Assembly (NCBI GenBank): GCA_023078685.1
Contig: JALGAS010000006.1
Span: 4,402,001 to 4,466,000 of the forward strand
Length of the DNA: 64,000 nucleotides
DNA from: Neopestalotiopsis rosae
Lineage: Eukaryota; Ascomycota; Sordariomycetes; Amphisphaeriales; Sporocadaceae
Direction of reading: 5' to 3'
Notes under the pieces: model-generated
Told to the model about the DNA's origin: nothing
What the model saw: the letters and a program-made list of their open reading frames with translations, nothing else
The model's database searches: none
Program-made: the position numbers and the translations under genes
In this document: piece after piece, positions 35,084 through 45,812 of the stretch
How positions within the stretch are numbered: position 1 is the first letter of the stretch
Layout: every line of letters starts with the position of its first letter

Positions 35084-35860
35084 GGCCAGGCAAGTACCTA
35101 CCTGGCCTCACGATGTTGACGCGAGACGGGCGCAGTAGGTAGCCTGGATCCCATGTCTTGGTGGAGAGCAGGAAAATAGATGAAAACGGTGTCGCAGGCC
35201 TACTACAGACAGTTTGAGCAATGGATTTGTGCTTAGGTTGCCAACTCTTCAAGAAAGTAAGACTGAGGTTGAAAGGCTGGGCCGCAAGACTGCGACAAGC
35301 TGAAAAACAGTACATGGAGATCACATGGTGCACACATGGCAGACCTGAGCCCAGGGTCTGTCGTCCGGGAGAGGTGCAGCGATTGATAAACCCCCGTCTG
35401 GCGTCCAAGATGGGTCAAGTTAAGGAGGCGATGCAGCGCGACGGCTTACACGGATTCTCATTGGCCACAGCTGCTGTGGGCTTAAGTGTATGATCAGACA
35501 AGGTTATTGTGTGTCCATCTATAGGTAGATTATTGGACTGGGCGGCTTCATGCTCTCGCTTGAAATCAAAGCATGTTGAACGTGCTCAAGCACATATGCA
35601 GTCATACCACTATGTAGGGCCTTACGATGATCGCAGGGCCTCGAGTATAGTTGATACTGTTTTCCTATTTGGGTACCTGTACAACGTGGGTGGGTGGTCA
35701 ATTGACTAGATCAAATTTACCTGCGAGTATATAAGAAGAACTGGAATGCAAGCAAAGCATTTTTTAAGATGCATCCGATTCACGAATCGGTCACACCGTT
35801 CCAGCATTCCAGGAACACGAGGGCGAATTACCTGCGCAACTTCACACAAATAATTCAATA
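35084..35860. other. Intergenic region between NLR and glyoxalase-like genes
   Basis: This is the NLR promoter region and the 3' end of the broken glyoxalase-like gene. I looked for a missing NLR effector exon upstream of 35083. The frames here are short and lack HeLo-like or other recognisable helices. Confidence 0.45.
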
Positions 35861-36777
35861 TCAATTTCCCTTCGACTTTTCGAGCCAGATCGTGGACTCA
35901 ATACCCGTGAGGCCTAATGGGCGTTTGGTCTCGCTTCCGGGACCATCGGGCTTGACAGCTATGACAAGATCGGAGAAGCCGATTCCTCTTTCTTGCATCC
36001 GCTTAATATCCTCCTCAGTCTCAGCAGCACGCACAACCACCGTGGAACGGGCAGAACCTTGAGGCACACCAATATCGAGGATACGCGAATTTTGCCCGGC
36101 GGCAGGTCTGATCTTGGGACCCAGTATCTTGGAGTAGACGCTGGCATATTCGTCCAACAGGTGTTTGGGCACGAGGATCTCGCAGGCCACGATGCCAGTA
36201 GCACCGCAAGGATGCGTCGTCTTCTTCTCGTCCAAACTCGGGACCCTGTCGGTTCGTGGGGTGGTATCGTGACAGAAGAACGGGACATCAATTCTGCCGT
36301 TGGTGAAGAGCTCTGGTTGAGGCGTCTTCTCGCCTTCAGAGAAGTCTGGTCGTGTCACTTTCCACTTGATCACTGAGCCATCAGCCTTCTTGCGCGATCC
36401 TGCGACCGGGGTGCCGAATTTGACACCAAGCCGGCATCCTTATCAGGACCCTCAGACAATCGTTGGTTGACTGTGCCTACCGATTCCTCGGCCGAGTGGG
36501 TCGTGTCAGTGATTGCAAAGTCAATCAGACCCGGAGTTTTGGTGCCCCAAAACCTCATTGGCAGGTTCTCCTTGTCCATGGACGGTGGCGTGTCGTACCA
36601 GTTGAAGAACTCCAGGTACGTACCATCAGCGAAGATAACCAATTTGTTGCGAGATGGTTGGCCATCGTGATAGCCTCCAGGTGTGACGGTAAAGTTGTCC
36701 GTGACCCAGCTGGGTAGGTTTTCAAAGAATGGTGTATCGACGAGAAGAACAATGTGGTCTTGCTGTGCTGAAGGCAT
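35861..36777 (-). pseudogene. Glyoxalase-like domain protein, frameshifted
   Basis: Two overlapping frames together cover one glyoxalase-like (Glyoxalase_3) protein of about 305 aa. The first runs from ATG 36777 (MPSAQQDHIVLLVDTPFFENLP) through VNQRLSEGPDKDAG. The second continues from GVKFGTPVAGSRKK to the stop at 35861. The switch is near 36430, where a single base seems to be missing. No GT-AG intron of usable length bridges the frames without deleting conserved residues. As read, the first frame ends after about 136 residues and would lose the C-terminal half. The family belongs to the vicinal oxygen chelate fold. Its metal and substrate are unknown. A base-calling error is the main alternative to a true frameshift. 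Confidence 0.75.
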
Positions 36778-37324
36778 GGTTCCGACTTTTGGTGTTTATT
36801 TAAAGTGTACTAGCATGAAGCATATATGTTACACTTAAGTAGCGGCGAACTGAGGAGTTTCGGGGAAATGATATTTGAAGAGGTCCTTAGATTGAATCTG
36901 AATAGAGGGGATCTGGTCAACGCCGAACGAGTATTTCCGCCTGGTTGGGCACATTCGAGGGGCTAGATGAGCATCACAAGAAGTGCACGGAAGTGCACGG
37001 CCGAAGGGCTTTGGTCAGGTTGTATATCCACTCAGCTGCCGGAGACTCTCCACATACAATACAGATGCTCGCTGCTGAATGTCCTCTGTTTGTGCGATTC
37101 ACATACTATGTACCATGCAGATAGCGTATGGATTTGGTGACGGGTGATTTTGTGATTCTGGTTGGGAGCAATCCTGGATCTTTGGCTGCAGGGCCAGTCC
37201 CCGCTAAAGATCCCTCACCCCGCTTGTCTGGAGTTGGGACTTAGCGTCCGATCTAGATCTAGGGGTGTATCATTTGTCATTCCTCGCACGACATGTTTGA
37301 ATCGAATTTCTACCTTTTGCATCA
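36778..37324. other. Intergenic region between glyoxalase-like and dynamin-like genes
   Basis: This stretch contains the promoter side of the glyoxalase-like gene and the 3' end of the dynamin-like gene. A short direct repeat (gaagtgcacg, twice) lies near 36980-37000. No gene is seen. Confidence 0.45.
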
Positions 37325-39744
37325 CTACTCGTCCCCATGATCTGTCTGGAATGCGAAAGTTAAATCATGGTCCCTTGCCATTCGCGACATCCGCTTCCTC
37401 CATGGCAAATTTCGCGGCGCAGCGTGAGGCTCAGAGTCTCCATCAATCGAAGGGGTTTCTTCATCCTGAGAATCAACCGCAGAGGGGTCCTCATTCACAG
37501 AAATGATCACTGAGGCTCTCGGTGAAATAAGTGCAACTCTCTCGGGCTTACTCTTCACTTCTTCGGGACCTCCCTCTGCAGAGCCAGATAAAGGTCTTTG
37601 TTTTTTCAGGCCAACAAGTTCTTGTAGCCCTGCGCTGAGGATTTCACGCTTCTCTTCCAGACGATTTCTCTCGACAGAAGATTCTTCAGTCTCGCCTGCG
37701 AGTCGAGAGATGTCCTCGGGGCCCAGATCCAAAATTTTGATGGATCGAAAGAGCTCGGGGACTTTTCCGACGAGGCAGTTCTCAATGCCTAGCACACTGA
37801 CATCATCAATGAATCTATTCAACGCCACCTAGAGTTATCATTGTTAGCAGCGGAAACCTGATCGAACAAAGTAGCGCTTACCTTGTAATATGCCTCCATG
37901 TAATCAACCGCCGCAGAGCTTCCAAAGAGCTCCATATCGGGTTCAAGACTCTGCGCCAAGAGGTCGACAAACTTGACAGGGTTGAGGCTAATTTTCTTAT
38001 CCGCATCCTCAAATTGTTGCGATCCAAACGTATTACGGAGGAGCTGCTTGATAGCACGCTTTTGTCGTGCCTGCTGAGCCTTCTGAACATTCTCCGTAAG
38101 CAGGCGATTGTATGTAATAGGATGACTAGTGGCCAAGGTCAACAACTCGTCAATCTTGTCGTCCAGTTCAACCTTGAGCGCTTCTGTCCTTTCATGAACA
38201 AATTTGATGACCTCATCCATGACATCACTGGCAGCAACGTACTCAATTGCGAGTTGAGTCGTCTGATAGACAGCCTCCATGATGTCCTCGGTCAAACCTT
38301 TTGCGATGGCTCGCCACGGTTGGCTTTGATCTATGAAGAGGTCGCCAACAATAAGCGGGTTGAAGAGGCCTGGAAGCTCGCGTCCCCTGCTAAGCTTCAA
38401 GCGCCTTGCAACTTCCTCCACGTATTGATCCCGATATATTTGAGGTGATTCACTCATTTCATTCTCGTCTCCGTCCTCGCTGTCTGGGTCAACGATTCTT
38501 TGGTTTTGTCCGTTTAAGAGCATCTCGTCTCTGAATGCCAACAGCCGATTCTGTACCACTGCTCTAAGCCTCGTAGGGTATCCCTCGTACTGCTTCCTGT
38601 TACCAAAAAAGCGGTCCGTGTATGCACCGTCAATCGCCTGCTTCGTCAAAGATGTGAAATCCTCACTCACACGCAGCAGGTATCTGAGTTGCTCCTCTTG
38701 AGTCCGTCGGACAGGGCCAAGGCGATCTAGTCTTGCTGTACAAACATGGATGTTGCTTTCCACGTCCCGAATGAGGCTTGGCAGTTGGGAAAGAATCTGA
38801 TCCTTTAGCACAGAACTGAGTCTGGTCCTGAGAGATCCTACGCCACAGTGCAAGCGGTCGACGACTGTCCAGATACCATGAGAGAAGAACTCACCCTCGA
38901 TGGCATCACGCTGGGCTGAGGTTGAGGCCCGTTGCTCAAAGTTGCGGTTCCTTAGGACATGCCATCCGAGACGGAGCTCTACCTCAGTATTCTGAACCAG
39001 ACGCACCCAATATGCCTCTGAATCGGAGCCAACATCTATGGTATCAGGCTTTGTGACGAGTCCCATGGTCCGTAGGCCCTCCGGGTCAGCCTGCTTGGCC
39101 ATCGATGTCACTTCCTGCAGGACGTACTCGTTTTTGGCCGACACAACCGCAAGAATGATGCTCCTGGGCCGAGCCATGTATTTCTCAACCATGGAACGTA
39201 CTGTATCAACGTCGTCGTCAGATTGTTCCTTGTTGCCAGCCCTGAACAGGCCAGGGAGGTCCACCATGGTCAGATGTGGTTGGTTTGGCCCAGTGAGCTC
39301 TATGCGAAGGATGTCATCATAGAACTTTTGGTGTACCGGGACACCCATGGCTTCCATTGCCTCTTCTGTAACTGATTCAAGGCCGTCCTTGTCGATGCTG
39401 TTCTGAGGCTGCCACTGCTCAAGATTCTCCTTCTCCTTGCCGTAACGGCCCTCGCCAGGTGTGATGCATACTTTGGTACTGGTCCCAGAGCCTCGGCGGA
39501 GAACAAGCTCCGTTACAAAGCGAGTGCAGAGACCGTCTTTGGCGGGGAATCGCATGCCAGAGATTGCCTCGAGGACAGAGCTTTTACCAGCAGACTGATC
39601 TCCACAGACTATGATCTCTGGGAGGTCGACATACCTGCTGATTCCCTGCGCACGAAGGTTGTCAATTATATCGAGTAGGTTGCGATGGTCTCCGCTTGTA
39701 AAATCCATGGATGTCATGTTTGAAGGTGGGAGTGTTGAGTGCAT
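37325..39744 (-). CDS. Dynamin-like large GTPase (Mx/fungal dynamin family)
   Basis: Exons 39744-37882 and 37828-37325 join in phase 0 to give 788 aa. The GTPase domain is complete: G1 GDQSAGKSSVLEA (about residues 48-60), switch threonine in LCTRFVTELVLRR, G3 DLPGLFRAG, G4 TKPD. A middle/stalk region follows, then a GTPase effector-like segment that ends around VALNRFIDDVSVLGIENCLV, and a charged, Ser/Pro-rich tail of about 100 residues. There is no PH domain or membrane segment. It is therefore closer to the Mx-like dynamins common in filamentous fungi than to Vps1 or Dnm1, both of which should exist elsewhere. The function of these extra dynamins is unknown. Metazoan Mx relatives are antiviral. 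ATGs at 39714 and 39705 are possible alternative starts. Confidence 0.9.
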
Positions 39745-40429
39745 TGTGTGATGGTTTGGATATGTGATAGATTGATTGTGTGATAGATTGATTGTGTGAT
39801 AGATTGATTGTGTGATAGATTGATTGTGTGATAGATTGATTGTGTGATAGATTGATTGTGTGATAGATTGATTGTGTGATAGATTGATTGTGTGATAGAT
39901 TGAGTGTGTGATTGATCGAGTGTGTGATAGATCGAACGAGAAGATCTAGAGAAGGTTGATTGTCATATTCTTTCGCTTTTATGCTCAAAATATCACCCGG
40001 GGATTATCAAAAATTGATCAGGCTGAGTAGTATGTGGACAGCCTCCCGCAGACTTGGGCAGCAAGACATTGTAGAGCTCCCCTTGCTATCGATTGTCCTG
40101 GACCTGATTCGTTCGGGAACTCGGTGAGTAGGCTGTGTTTGCCTTGTATTCACGCATCTTCGGTAGACATTGGGCTCTAATTGGTGAGCAGCTGTTCTTG
40201 ACATGTCATGCATTAAACTCTGATAAGAGACATCGCTCTCAGTTGCTGTCCCTGAAGTCGCCACTCACGCATGAGTATCGTAGCAGATAGCAGAAAATGA
40301 ATCATGCCGTATAACCAAAATTACAAGATTTGTAGGTTGGGTGTATTTATGCATACAGCCACTCGATTATACTATCTCAACTAACTGGATGTCTCCAAAT
40401 CATGCTTACCAACTAGACTTTCCTCCAAC
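39745..40429. other. Intergenic region with minisatellite upstream of the dynamin-like gene
   Basis: The gap between the deaminase 3' end and the dynamin-like start holds a 16 bp minisatellite (listed separately) and otherwise AT-rich sequence. An open frame reading through the repeat encodes only repeat-derived SHNQSITQSIYH units and is not considered a gene. Confidence 0.5.
39765..39940. repeat. 16 bp minisatellite in the leader of the dynamin-like gene
   Basis: The unit is tgatagattgattgtg on the plus strand. Eight perfect tandem copies run from 39765 to 39892, and three degenerate copies continue to 39940. The array begins 20 bp upstream of the dynamin-like ATG, so it lies in its probable 5' untranslated region or core promoter. 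Confidence 0.95.
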
Positions 40430-42081
40430 CTACATACCACTGCGATTAAATGACGAAAACTGTCGTGCTACGTATCGTACCCAGAACTCCGTAGGGACAG
40501 TCGCAGTCTCCGTCAGAGACGGACCTGCCGTTGAGTCCTTGTTCATCGGCCGCCGTGCAGCTGACAGTTCTGTCTTCAGTGCTTTGACAGTCTCACGCTC
40601 GATACGTTTGTTGAAATTCCAGAAAAGCTTGTTTCTGGCTGTTCCAGGGGAGTTATGACCAGGCGGTGGCATCCATGTCGGGTAAACCTTCTGATGACAA
40701 GCTGATGCCCGTATACCGAGAGGATGGCGGAGCAGAAATTCATTACAAAAAAAGCATGCCTTTTTACTCGTACCCATTAAGCGTAGCTGGGGCGCCAGAT
40801 TTGGATTGCGTTCGTAAAACCCAATGAGCTGCATTTCGGCATGAAGTGTGAGCTTCACGCGGCACCTCGCACGCAATTTACCCTCAACATCATCAGTCCC
40901 CAAGCGCTGAGCCAACTTCTCCATCGTCGAACCACGGTCGTTCTTGACCAAGCGTTGGAGAGCATCCTGAAGATGTGTCTCTCTTGGAGGTAAACAGAAC
41001 GGTTGCTGCTCAGGGGCTTCAACTTCTCGGATCTGAATACTTTTAAAAACCGCAGGCTGTTTTACAGCAAGTTTCACCATGGACTTGACTGCTGCCAAAT
41101 ACCGAGCAAGTTTGTAGAGAGTTTCCATCCATGGCGGGATCGGACCTGAACCAAACGCAAGCAAGGCCTTCAAATGATCATGATAACTCCATCTAGCTTC
41201 TGAAGCCCATGTAACAAGAAACACCAATTCAGACGTCTCAGATGAGCTCAGAGATGCGTTTTTGAAAGGGCATGTCTTGATCCATTGCCTCAAACGCGGA
41301 TCCTCCAGTATCTCATCGTTGTGTTTGTTCCCGAACAGCTTCGAGATTGCTTGCTTGAACACATCCTGGATTGCGCTCTTCTCTAGCCTCTCAAGAAGAG
41401 ACCTGATGCGGTTTTGATCCAAAACAATGACCTCTTTCAAAGCTTCAGTCTCAGCCTGAGGTGGTAGCTTATCTACATCAAGTAAAGTGTGAGTCATAAC
41501 AGCGCGCTGTTTACCGTGAAATGTCACTCACATTGATTGGTAACATCTGTAAGGATTTGTAGTATCCCTACAAGTCTGGAGACATCTTGCTTCACTAGGC
41601 CGCGATTACGAGCTATGCGTAAAATGGTTCCAGACAGCTGATTTTGCTCCATGCAGACGGCTGACGCAGTCTCCTTGCCGGAGCTTGAAGTTGAGCAGAT
41701 GAGTGCGAATGAATCGAGGAATTTCTCTTTCAACTGGTAACTTCCCGAGGCATCGCTATCGACGTGTCCGCCAATCAAGCCTTTTTTTGGTTCACCACGA
41801 ACGGGATCAATCAGGCTTAGCAAAGCTGAGTTGACCACAAACTGCTTGAGCGCCCCGCCGTACTGCCAGGCCGACTCATCTTTTTTTGCGACCATCTGGA
41901 ATTCATTAAAGAGGATGTTGTTATCGCAGATGATTCGATGAGACGTAGTTGGGAACTTCGGGGTTGTATAGGACAAGCATATTTCTTTTTTCTTTGGGCC
42001 TGTACAAGAAGTTGGTTTTCCATGACACCACGAAGAGAGCCTCGGAAGTTGCCTATTGACGTTATGGGAGGCGGTACACAT
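40430..42081 (-). CDS. OTT_1508-like zinc deaminase (nucleic acid/nucleotide deaminase fold)
   Basis: Exons 42081-41532 and 41472-40430 join in phase 1 (59 bp intron) to give about 530 aa. The C-terminal part carries the deaminase signature of the fungal OTT_1508-like family. HAE (about 394-396, TLHAEMQLIGFYERNP) supplies the zinc histidine and catalytic glutamate, and C-F-F-C (423-426, in SKKACFFCNEF) supplies two zinc cysteines. A family-typical CHQKVYPTWMPPP follows. The zinc and catalytic residues are all present, so it is probably active. The N-terminal 380 residues are mostly helical and not assigned. This lineage was predicted from deaminase-superfamily comparisons to include conflict-system and toxin-like members, and the substrate is not known. 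The start is uncertain: it lies inside a repeat array, and an upstream exon is possible. Confidence 0.82.
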
Positions 42082-42174
42082 CTATTGGGAGGCACTGTGC
42101 ATTTAATGGGTGGCAGTACACATCTGATTGGAGGCTGCATACATCTCTTGGGTGGCGGTGCACATGTCATTGGA
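42070..42174. repeat. Five-copy degenerate 21 bp repeat at the 5' end of the deaminase gene
   Basis: Units start at 42070, 42091, 42112, 42133 and 42154 and are exactly 21 bp. The consensus begins ggc and contains cat at fixed spacing followed by ttgggt/attgga. The plus strand reads as heptads GGxxHL(L/M/I). The minus strand reads, in a frame other than the deaminase one, as CxxPPx(R/K). The chosen deaminase ATG lies in the first unit. Confidence 0.85.
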
Positions 42175-42428
42175 CCACGTAAATGGAGGTGCAGAATTGG
42201 ACATATAATCCTGCAGCTAATAGCATCTTGGCCAGCCGAGATGTCACCCGGTGAATGACAGTGAAAACCGAATGCCTAACAGCCTTGTTGATCCATATTC
42301 TCTTCGTCTTTCCATCCCAATATTTGAAGCCACGTTCGGGTACCTTTTCCTTATGTTTGTCTTCGTCACACGACCCTTCACATCGTTTGATTCACAGTCC
42401 ACGACGGAGTACATTTGATCCTACTGCC
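42082..42428. other. Divergent promoter region, deaminase and C2H2 gene
   Basis: This short region lies between two divergent genes. It contains most of the 21 bp repeat array and a pyrimidine-rich leader before the C2H2 start at 42429. Confidence 0.5.
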
Positions 42429-43198
42429 ATGGCTACCCCAAGGAACGTAGAACCTATTGATTTCGAGGAGAGCTCTTCCTTCTCGGAATATTACGAAGAT
42501 ATCTTGTCCTGGCCCACTTCCGACATGCATCCGTCAATGCTTCATTATGGAGTATCAGCACCTACTATTACTCCTGATTTAGAGGTTGACGCAAGCATCA
42601 ACCCGGCGCTTCTCCTGCCGCATGGACAAAATTCGCACTACTTGCCGAATGACGCCGCGCACATGCATCGTTCTTGAGAAGGTGGCATGCTGTCAACACC
42701 CTATAATGGGGCATTTGACAATGGCGGTGCGGAACAAGCAGCAATCCAAATCCATGCAGGCGAACAGTCCTGGAAGGGGCCAGGAGAGCAGGTTGTGTTG
42801 GGATCTACGACATCTCTCTTGCCCAAATCAAAGTCCAAGGCTCGCTTTCTCTGCACTTGGAAAGATTGCGACTACCGTGGCACTTCCACCGACGATACGA
42901 AGTAAGTCAACATCACTGAGTATGACAACGCAATCTCTTAGAATCCTCCAGAGACCATGCCTTCAACCACCGCAAATGTCCCTTCGCGGATTGCAGTTGG
43001 GCCAAAGCAAAAGACCAGAGCGAAAAGGATCGACATGTTTGGGGCAAGCACAGGAAGTGGGCCGAACGAACAGGGTACCCTCCTCAAGCTGCCAAATGTG
43101 GCGAGTGCGGACAAACATTCGCACGAAAGGATGGGCTGAGGCGCCACGAGAAAGAGGTACATGGCGCCCAGAAACGAGTGAGGCGATCCGGTGGGTGA
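42429..43198 (+). pseudogene. C2H2 zinc-finger protein gene with in-frame TGA
   Basis: Exon 1 (42429-42901) and exon 2 (42952-43198) keep one frame and would encode 239 codons, but codon TGA at 42675-42677 interrupts exon 1. Sequence on both sides looks coding: an acidic, Ser-rich N terminus (EPIDFEESSSFSEYYEDILSW), then after the stop LSTPYNGAF and a basic stretch. The finger region starts at FLCTWKDCDYRG. It continues with a second Cys/His unit (HRKCPFADCSWAKAKDQSEKDRHVWGKH, split here by description) and ends in a canonical C-x2-C-x12-H-x4-H finger (CGECGQTFARKDGLRRHEKEVH begins it). An ATG at 42687 could still give a 153 aa protein with all fingers. The base after the TGA does not match the strong CUA readthrough context. 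A sequencing error is possible. Confidence 0.7.
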
Positions 43199-44010
43199 TA
43201 TATTGATTTGGAAATATCGTAGGAATTTTGTTATAATTGAAGATTGTTCATAACGAGCGCTATGACGCCTTTAGTTTAAGCTGATACTCTAATGCTGAAA
43301 ATTCTGCGTTCGCTCTAGAAATTTGAGCGATTATATGATCATCCGAGTCACCTAACTTAGCTGTCAACCTCGTGGCCAGTCCAACGTCGATAGCGCAATG
43401 AAACCAAAACCTCGACTTTTCTTTTATTTACCTCTTTGCTTTTTCCCATAGGCACAGTTACTGGAGGGACGCGACCGCATTGTTAGCTTTGTTCCTAGCG
43501 ATCGATAATTTCGAGGCTACTGCTTCAGGACGGGCACGGGTCAGGTTCATAGATGCAGTAACGCAGAAAGATGAAATTCACTCGTGGAAACCGGTCCAAA
43601 CAAGCGGCACGGATCAATAAAAGGATCTTTTTTTGTTGTCATTATTGAACAAACAGCAAGAATGTACCCAAGAAGGGAGGTTTTTTTTTGTCTTTTTCTT
43701 TTGGGGGAAAAGGGGGGTTTCCAATGAAGTTCTCCATGAAGGCTTGTGTAATAGTGCTAGACACTATTTTTACTCGAGTCGACTGAACGCACAACTCCAC
43801 TGTCGTTCGAAAATGTACAGAATACCAACACTATGAAGATAGTCCTTGAACACGGTCGATCTTGAAGTTCAGTTATGTAAATATGGAACGGTCGGAAGTG
43901 GATGACTTCCACTGAATCGCGCCGAGACAAACCGCTTTCAAGTCTGTTGAACACTCTTTCGCACATACTGTCAATTTGCCGTTACCTATCAACTCAAGAC
44001 CATGCCACAT
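43199..44010. other. Convergent 3' region, C2H2 and ZIP genes
   Basis: This gap holds the 3' ends of two convergent genes. A homopolymer-rich block (T runs, then G and A runs) lies at about 43678-43722. No coding signal is seen. Confidence 0.5.
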
Positions 44011-45812
44011 CTATGCCCATTTACCCAAGAAACTCATCAGCGCCATTCCCGCGACAAGTGCAAAGCCCCCAGACAGAGTAACACATAGTCCCGCGTGCAC
44101 CATCTCGCCGGCCAACATCCAATCGCGCGCCCACATCTCTACCAGGCCTACCCACACTAGTATACCGGCAGAGAGCGCATCGAGTGTACCGAGCGCAATC
44201 AGCGTCGACGGGTCGTTGCCGTTAAAGTGCTGCAGCACACCGATACCAATCGCCATGCCAATGGGAGTCACGACGGAAAAGGCGGCGGCCATGAGTAGCT
44301 TTTGTAGCATGGACAAGGGCTGCACGCTCGGCGACGCATTTGTTGTCATTGGAATCTCTTGCGAGGTGCCCGTTGGGGTCGTGCTCTTGTCGTGAGAACC
44401 CGTGGGACTGCCCGGGGGAGCGTGGCACGAGTCGAGGTGTGCGAGCTGGCCGACGGAGGCGATGCGCGTGCCTAATGCGATACCCTCGAACATTTGGTGG
44501 AATAAGATGACGATGAACAGGGTAATGAAGAAGCTGTCACCAGCAACCACCAGGGTAAGGCCGATCACTTGAGGCGTCATGTTAGCGAAACTGCACAAGG
44601 ATGAACTGAGAGAACGACTTACGAATGGAGTGAAATATGATACCAGCCTCGAGAATGAGCACCTGGACAAGATTGTCGCGGTCGTGGGAGCCAAACTCGT
44701 GTTTCTTGGTGTGGGGGCCCGAGGCGATTCGGTGCGAAATAAAATCGACGAGAAATGACAGAAAGAGTCCTGCCATGACAATGGCGGATGTTGTCGACTC
44801 ATACTCGATGCCAGTCAAGCACTCGTTGGTGAACATGAGATTCGCGTGAGTGTAGAGCTGTCCTTCGGGTCAGTAAGATAAAGTCAGCGGGAGGTCATCA
44901 ACTAACGTGAACGAATGCGGTCGAGATGATGACGCCGGTTCCAAATTGCTTCAGTATGGTGAAGACGACATCAAACTTCCTAGGCAGGACAGGCTTGAGG
45001 AAGATCGGGCCGGCGACACCTATTTAATATTGTTAGTAAACATTGCAAAATCTTTGGCTCATTGAAACTTACCAATGAAGCTCATTGCTAGCATCACAAA
45101 TAATAATCCGATTCTCAAAGGAATGTTGTAGTCCCGGGACTGTCGGGTGCATTCGGTGGTAGAAGATCCATTCTCTCCCTCGGCGCCGACGCAGTGTCTG
45201 GAAAGAAGAAGTCAGCAGCTGCCATTCACGGTAAAAAGATATTTGACCTACTCGACTCCAGCATGAAAGTGGCAGTCTAGTTCTTCAGTCGTATCGGATG
45301 TCTCCGTCGTGGTATCAGTCGTGGTTTCTTCACTTGTCGTGTCGGTGAGCACCTCGACATCGTCGCCAGCAGCGTCCATGCAGTACCTGATCTGTCAGTT
45401 GTCTTCTCAAGTCCATCTTTGAAGGCTCAACTCACAGTCCGGATCCATGAGAATGACAGCCTGTGTAGGAAGCAGGCAGTTCTGAAGTTGCGGTAGCCGC
45501 AACTACAACTTCATACTCAGTCGTTCCAGCCATGCACCAACTGTCAGATACATATTAGCATCAATGAGCACGGAAGTTGAACTGCACAAGAAAATATGCG
45601 TACACTGCGGTACCGTGGGCATGGCAGTCAGAAATTGCTGTGATGTCTTCAGTCTGCCGCTGGACCAGTACGCCAGCATCGAACTGTGGAGCTGCAGTCA
45701 CTGCTGGGACCGCCGGTCCTCTCTGCCTCCGGGCCACAAAGCTGCCGGAAGAGGTTGCGGCCAGCAACGGCAGAAGCCAGACAGCACCGAGTCGAATGCT
45801 GCTTGTATACAT
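44011..45812 (-). CDS. zrfC: ZIP zinc transporter with extracellular Cys/His motifs (ZrfC/Zrt1 type)
   Basis: Seven exons (45812-45604, 45540-45436, 45386-45252, 45197-45073, 45019-44907, 44857-44623, 44567-44011) give 492 aa. A signal peptide leads into a long extracellular N terminus. It carries three motifs of form C-H-x-H-x5-(W/Y/H)-C: C63-C72 (CHAHGTAVWC), C98-C107 (CHSHGSGLYC) and C143-C152 (CHFHAGVEHC). From about 174 there are eight predicted membrane segments. The ZIP metal motifs are in TM4 (HSILIGLTLVVAGDSF) and TM5 (HQMFEGIALG), with a His/Ser/Pro-rich variable loop, and the protein ends FLGKWA. It should import zinc at the plasma membrane. The alkaline-pH transporter ZrfC of Aspergillus has a similar extended zinc-binding N terminus and lies next to aspf2. 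The three motifs are each split by a phase 2 intron. Confidence 0.93.

Noticed and set aside
39662..39988. Open frame through the 16 bp minisatellite
   Set aside because: The translation is repeat-derived and overlaps the dynamin-like start in another frame.
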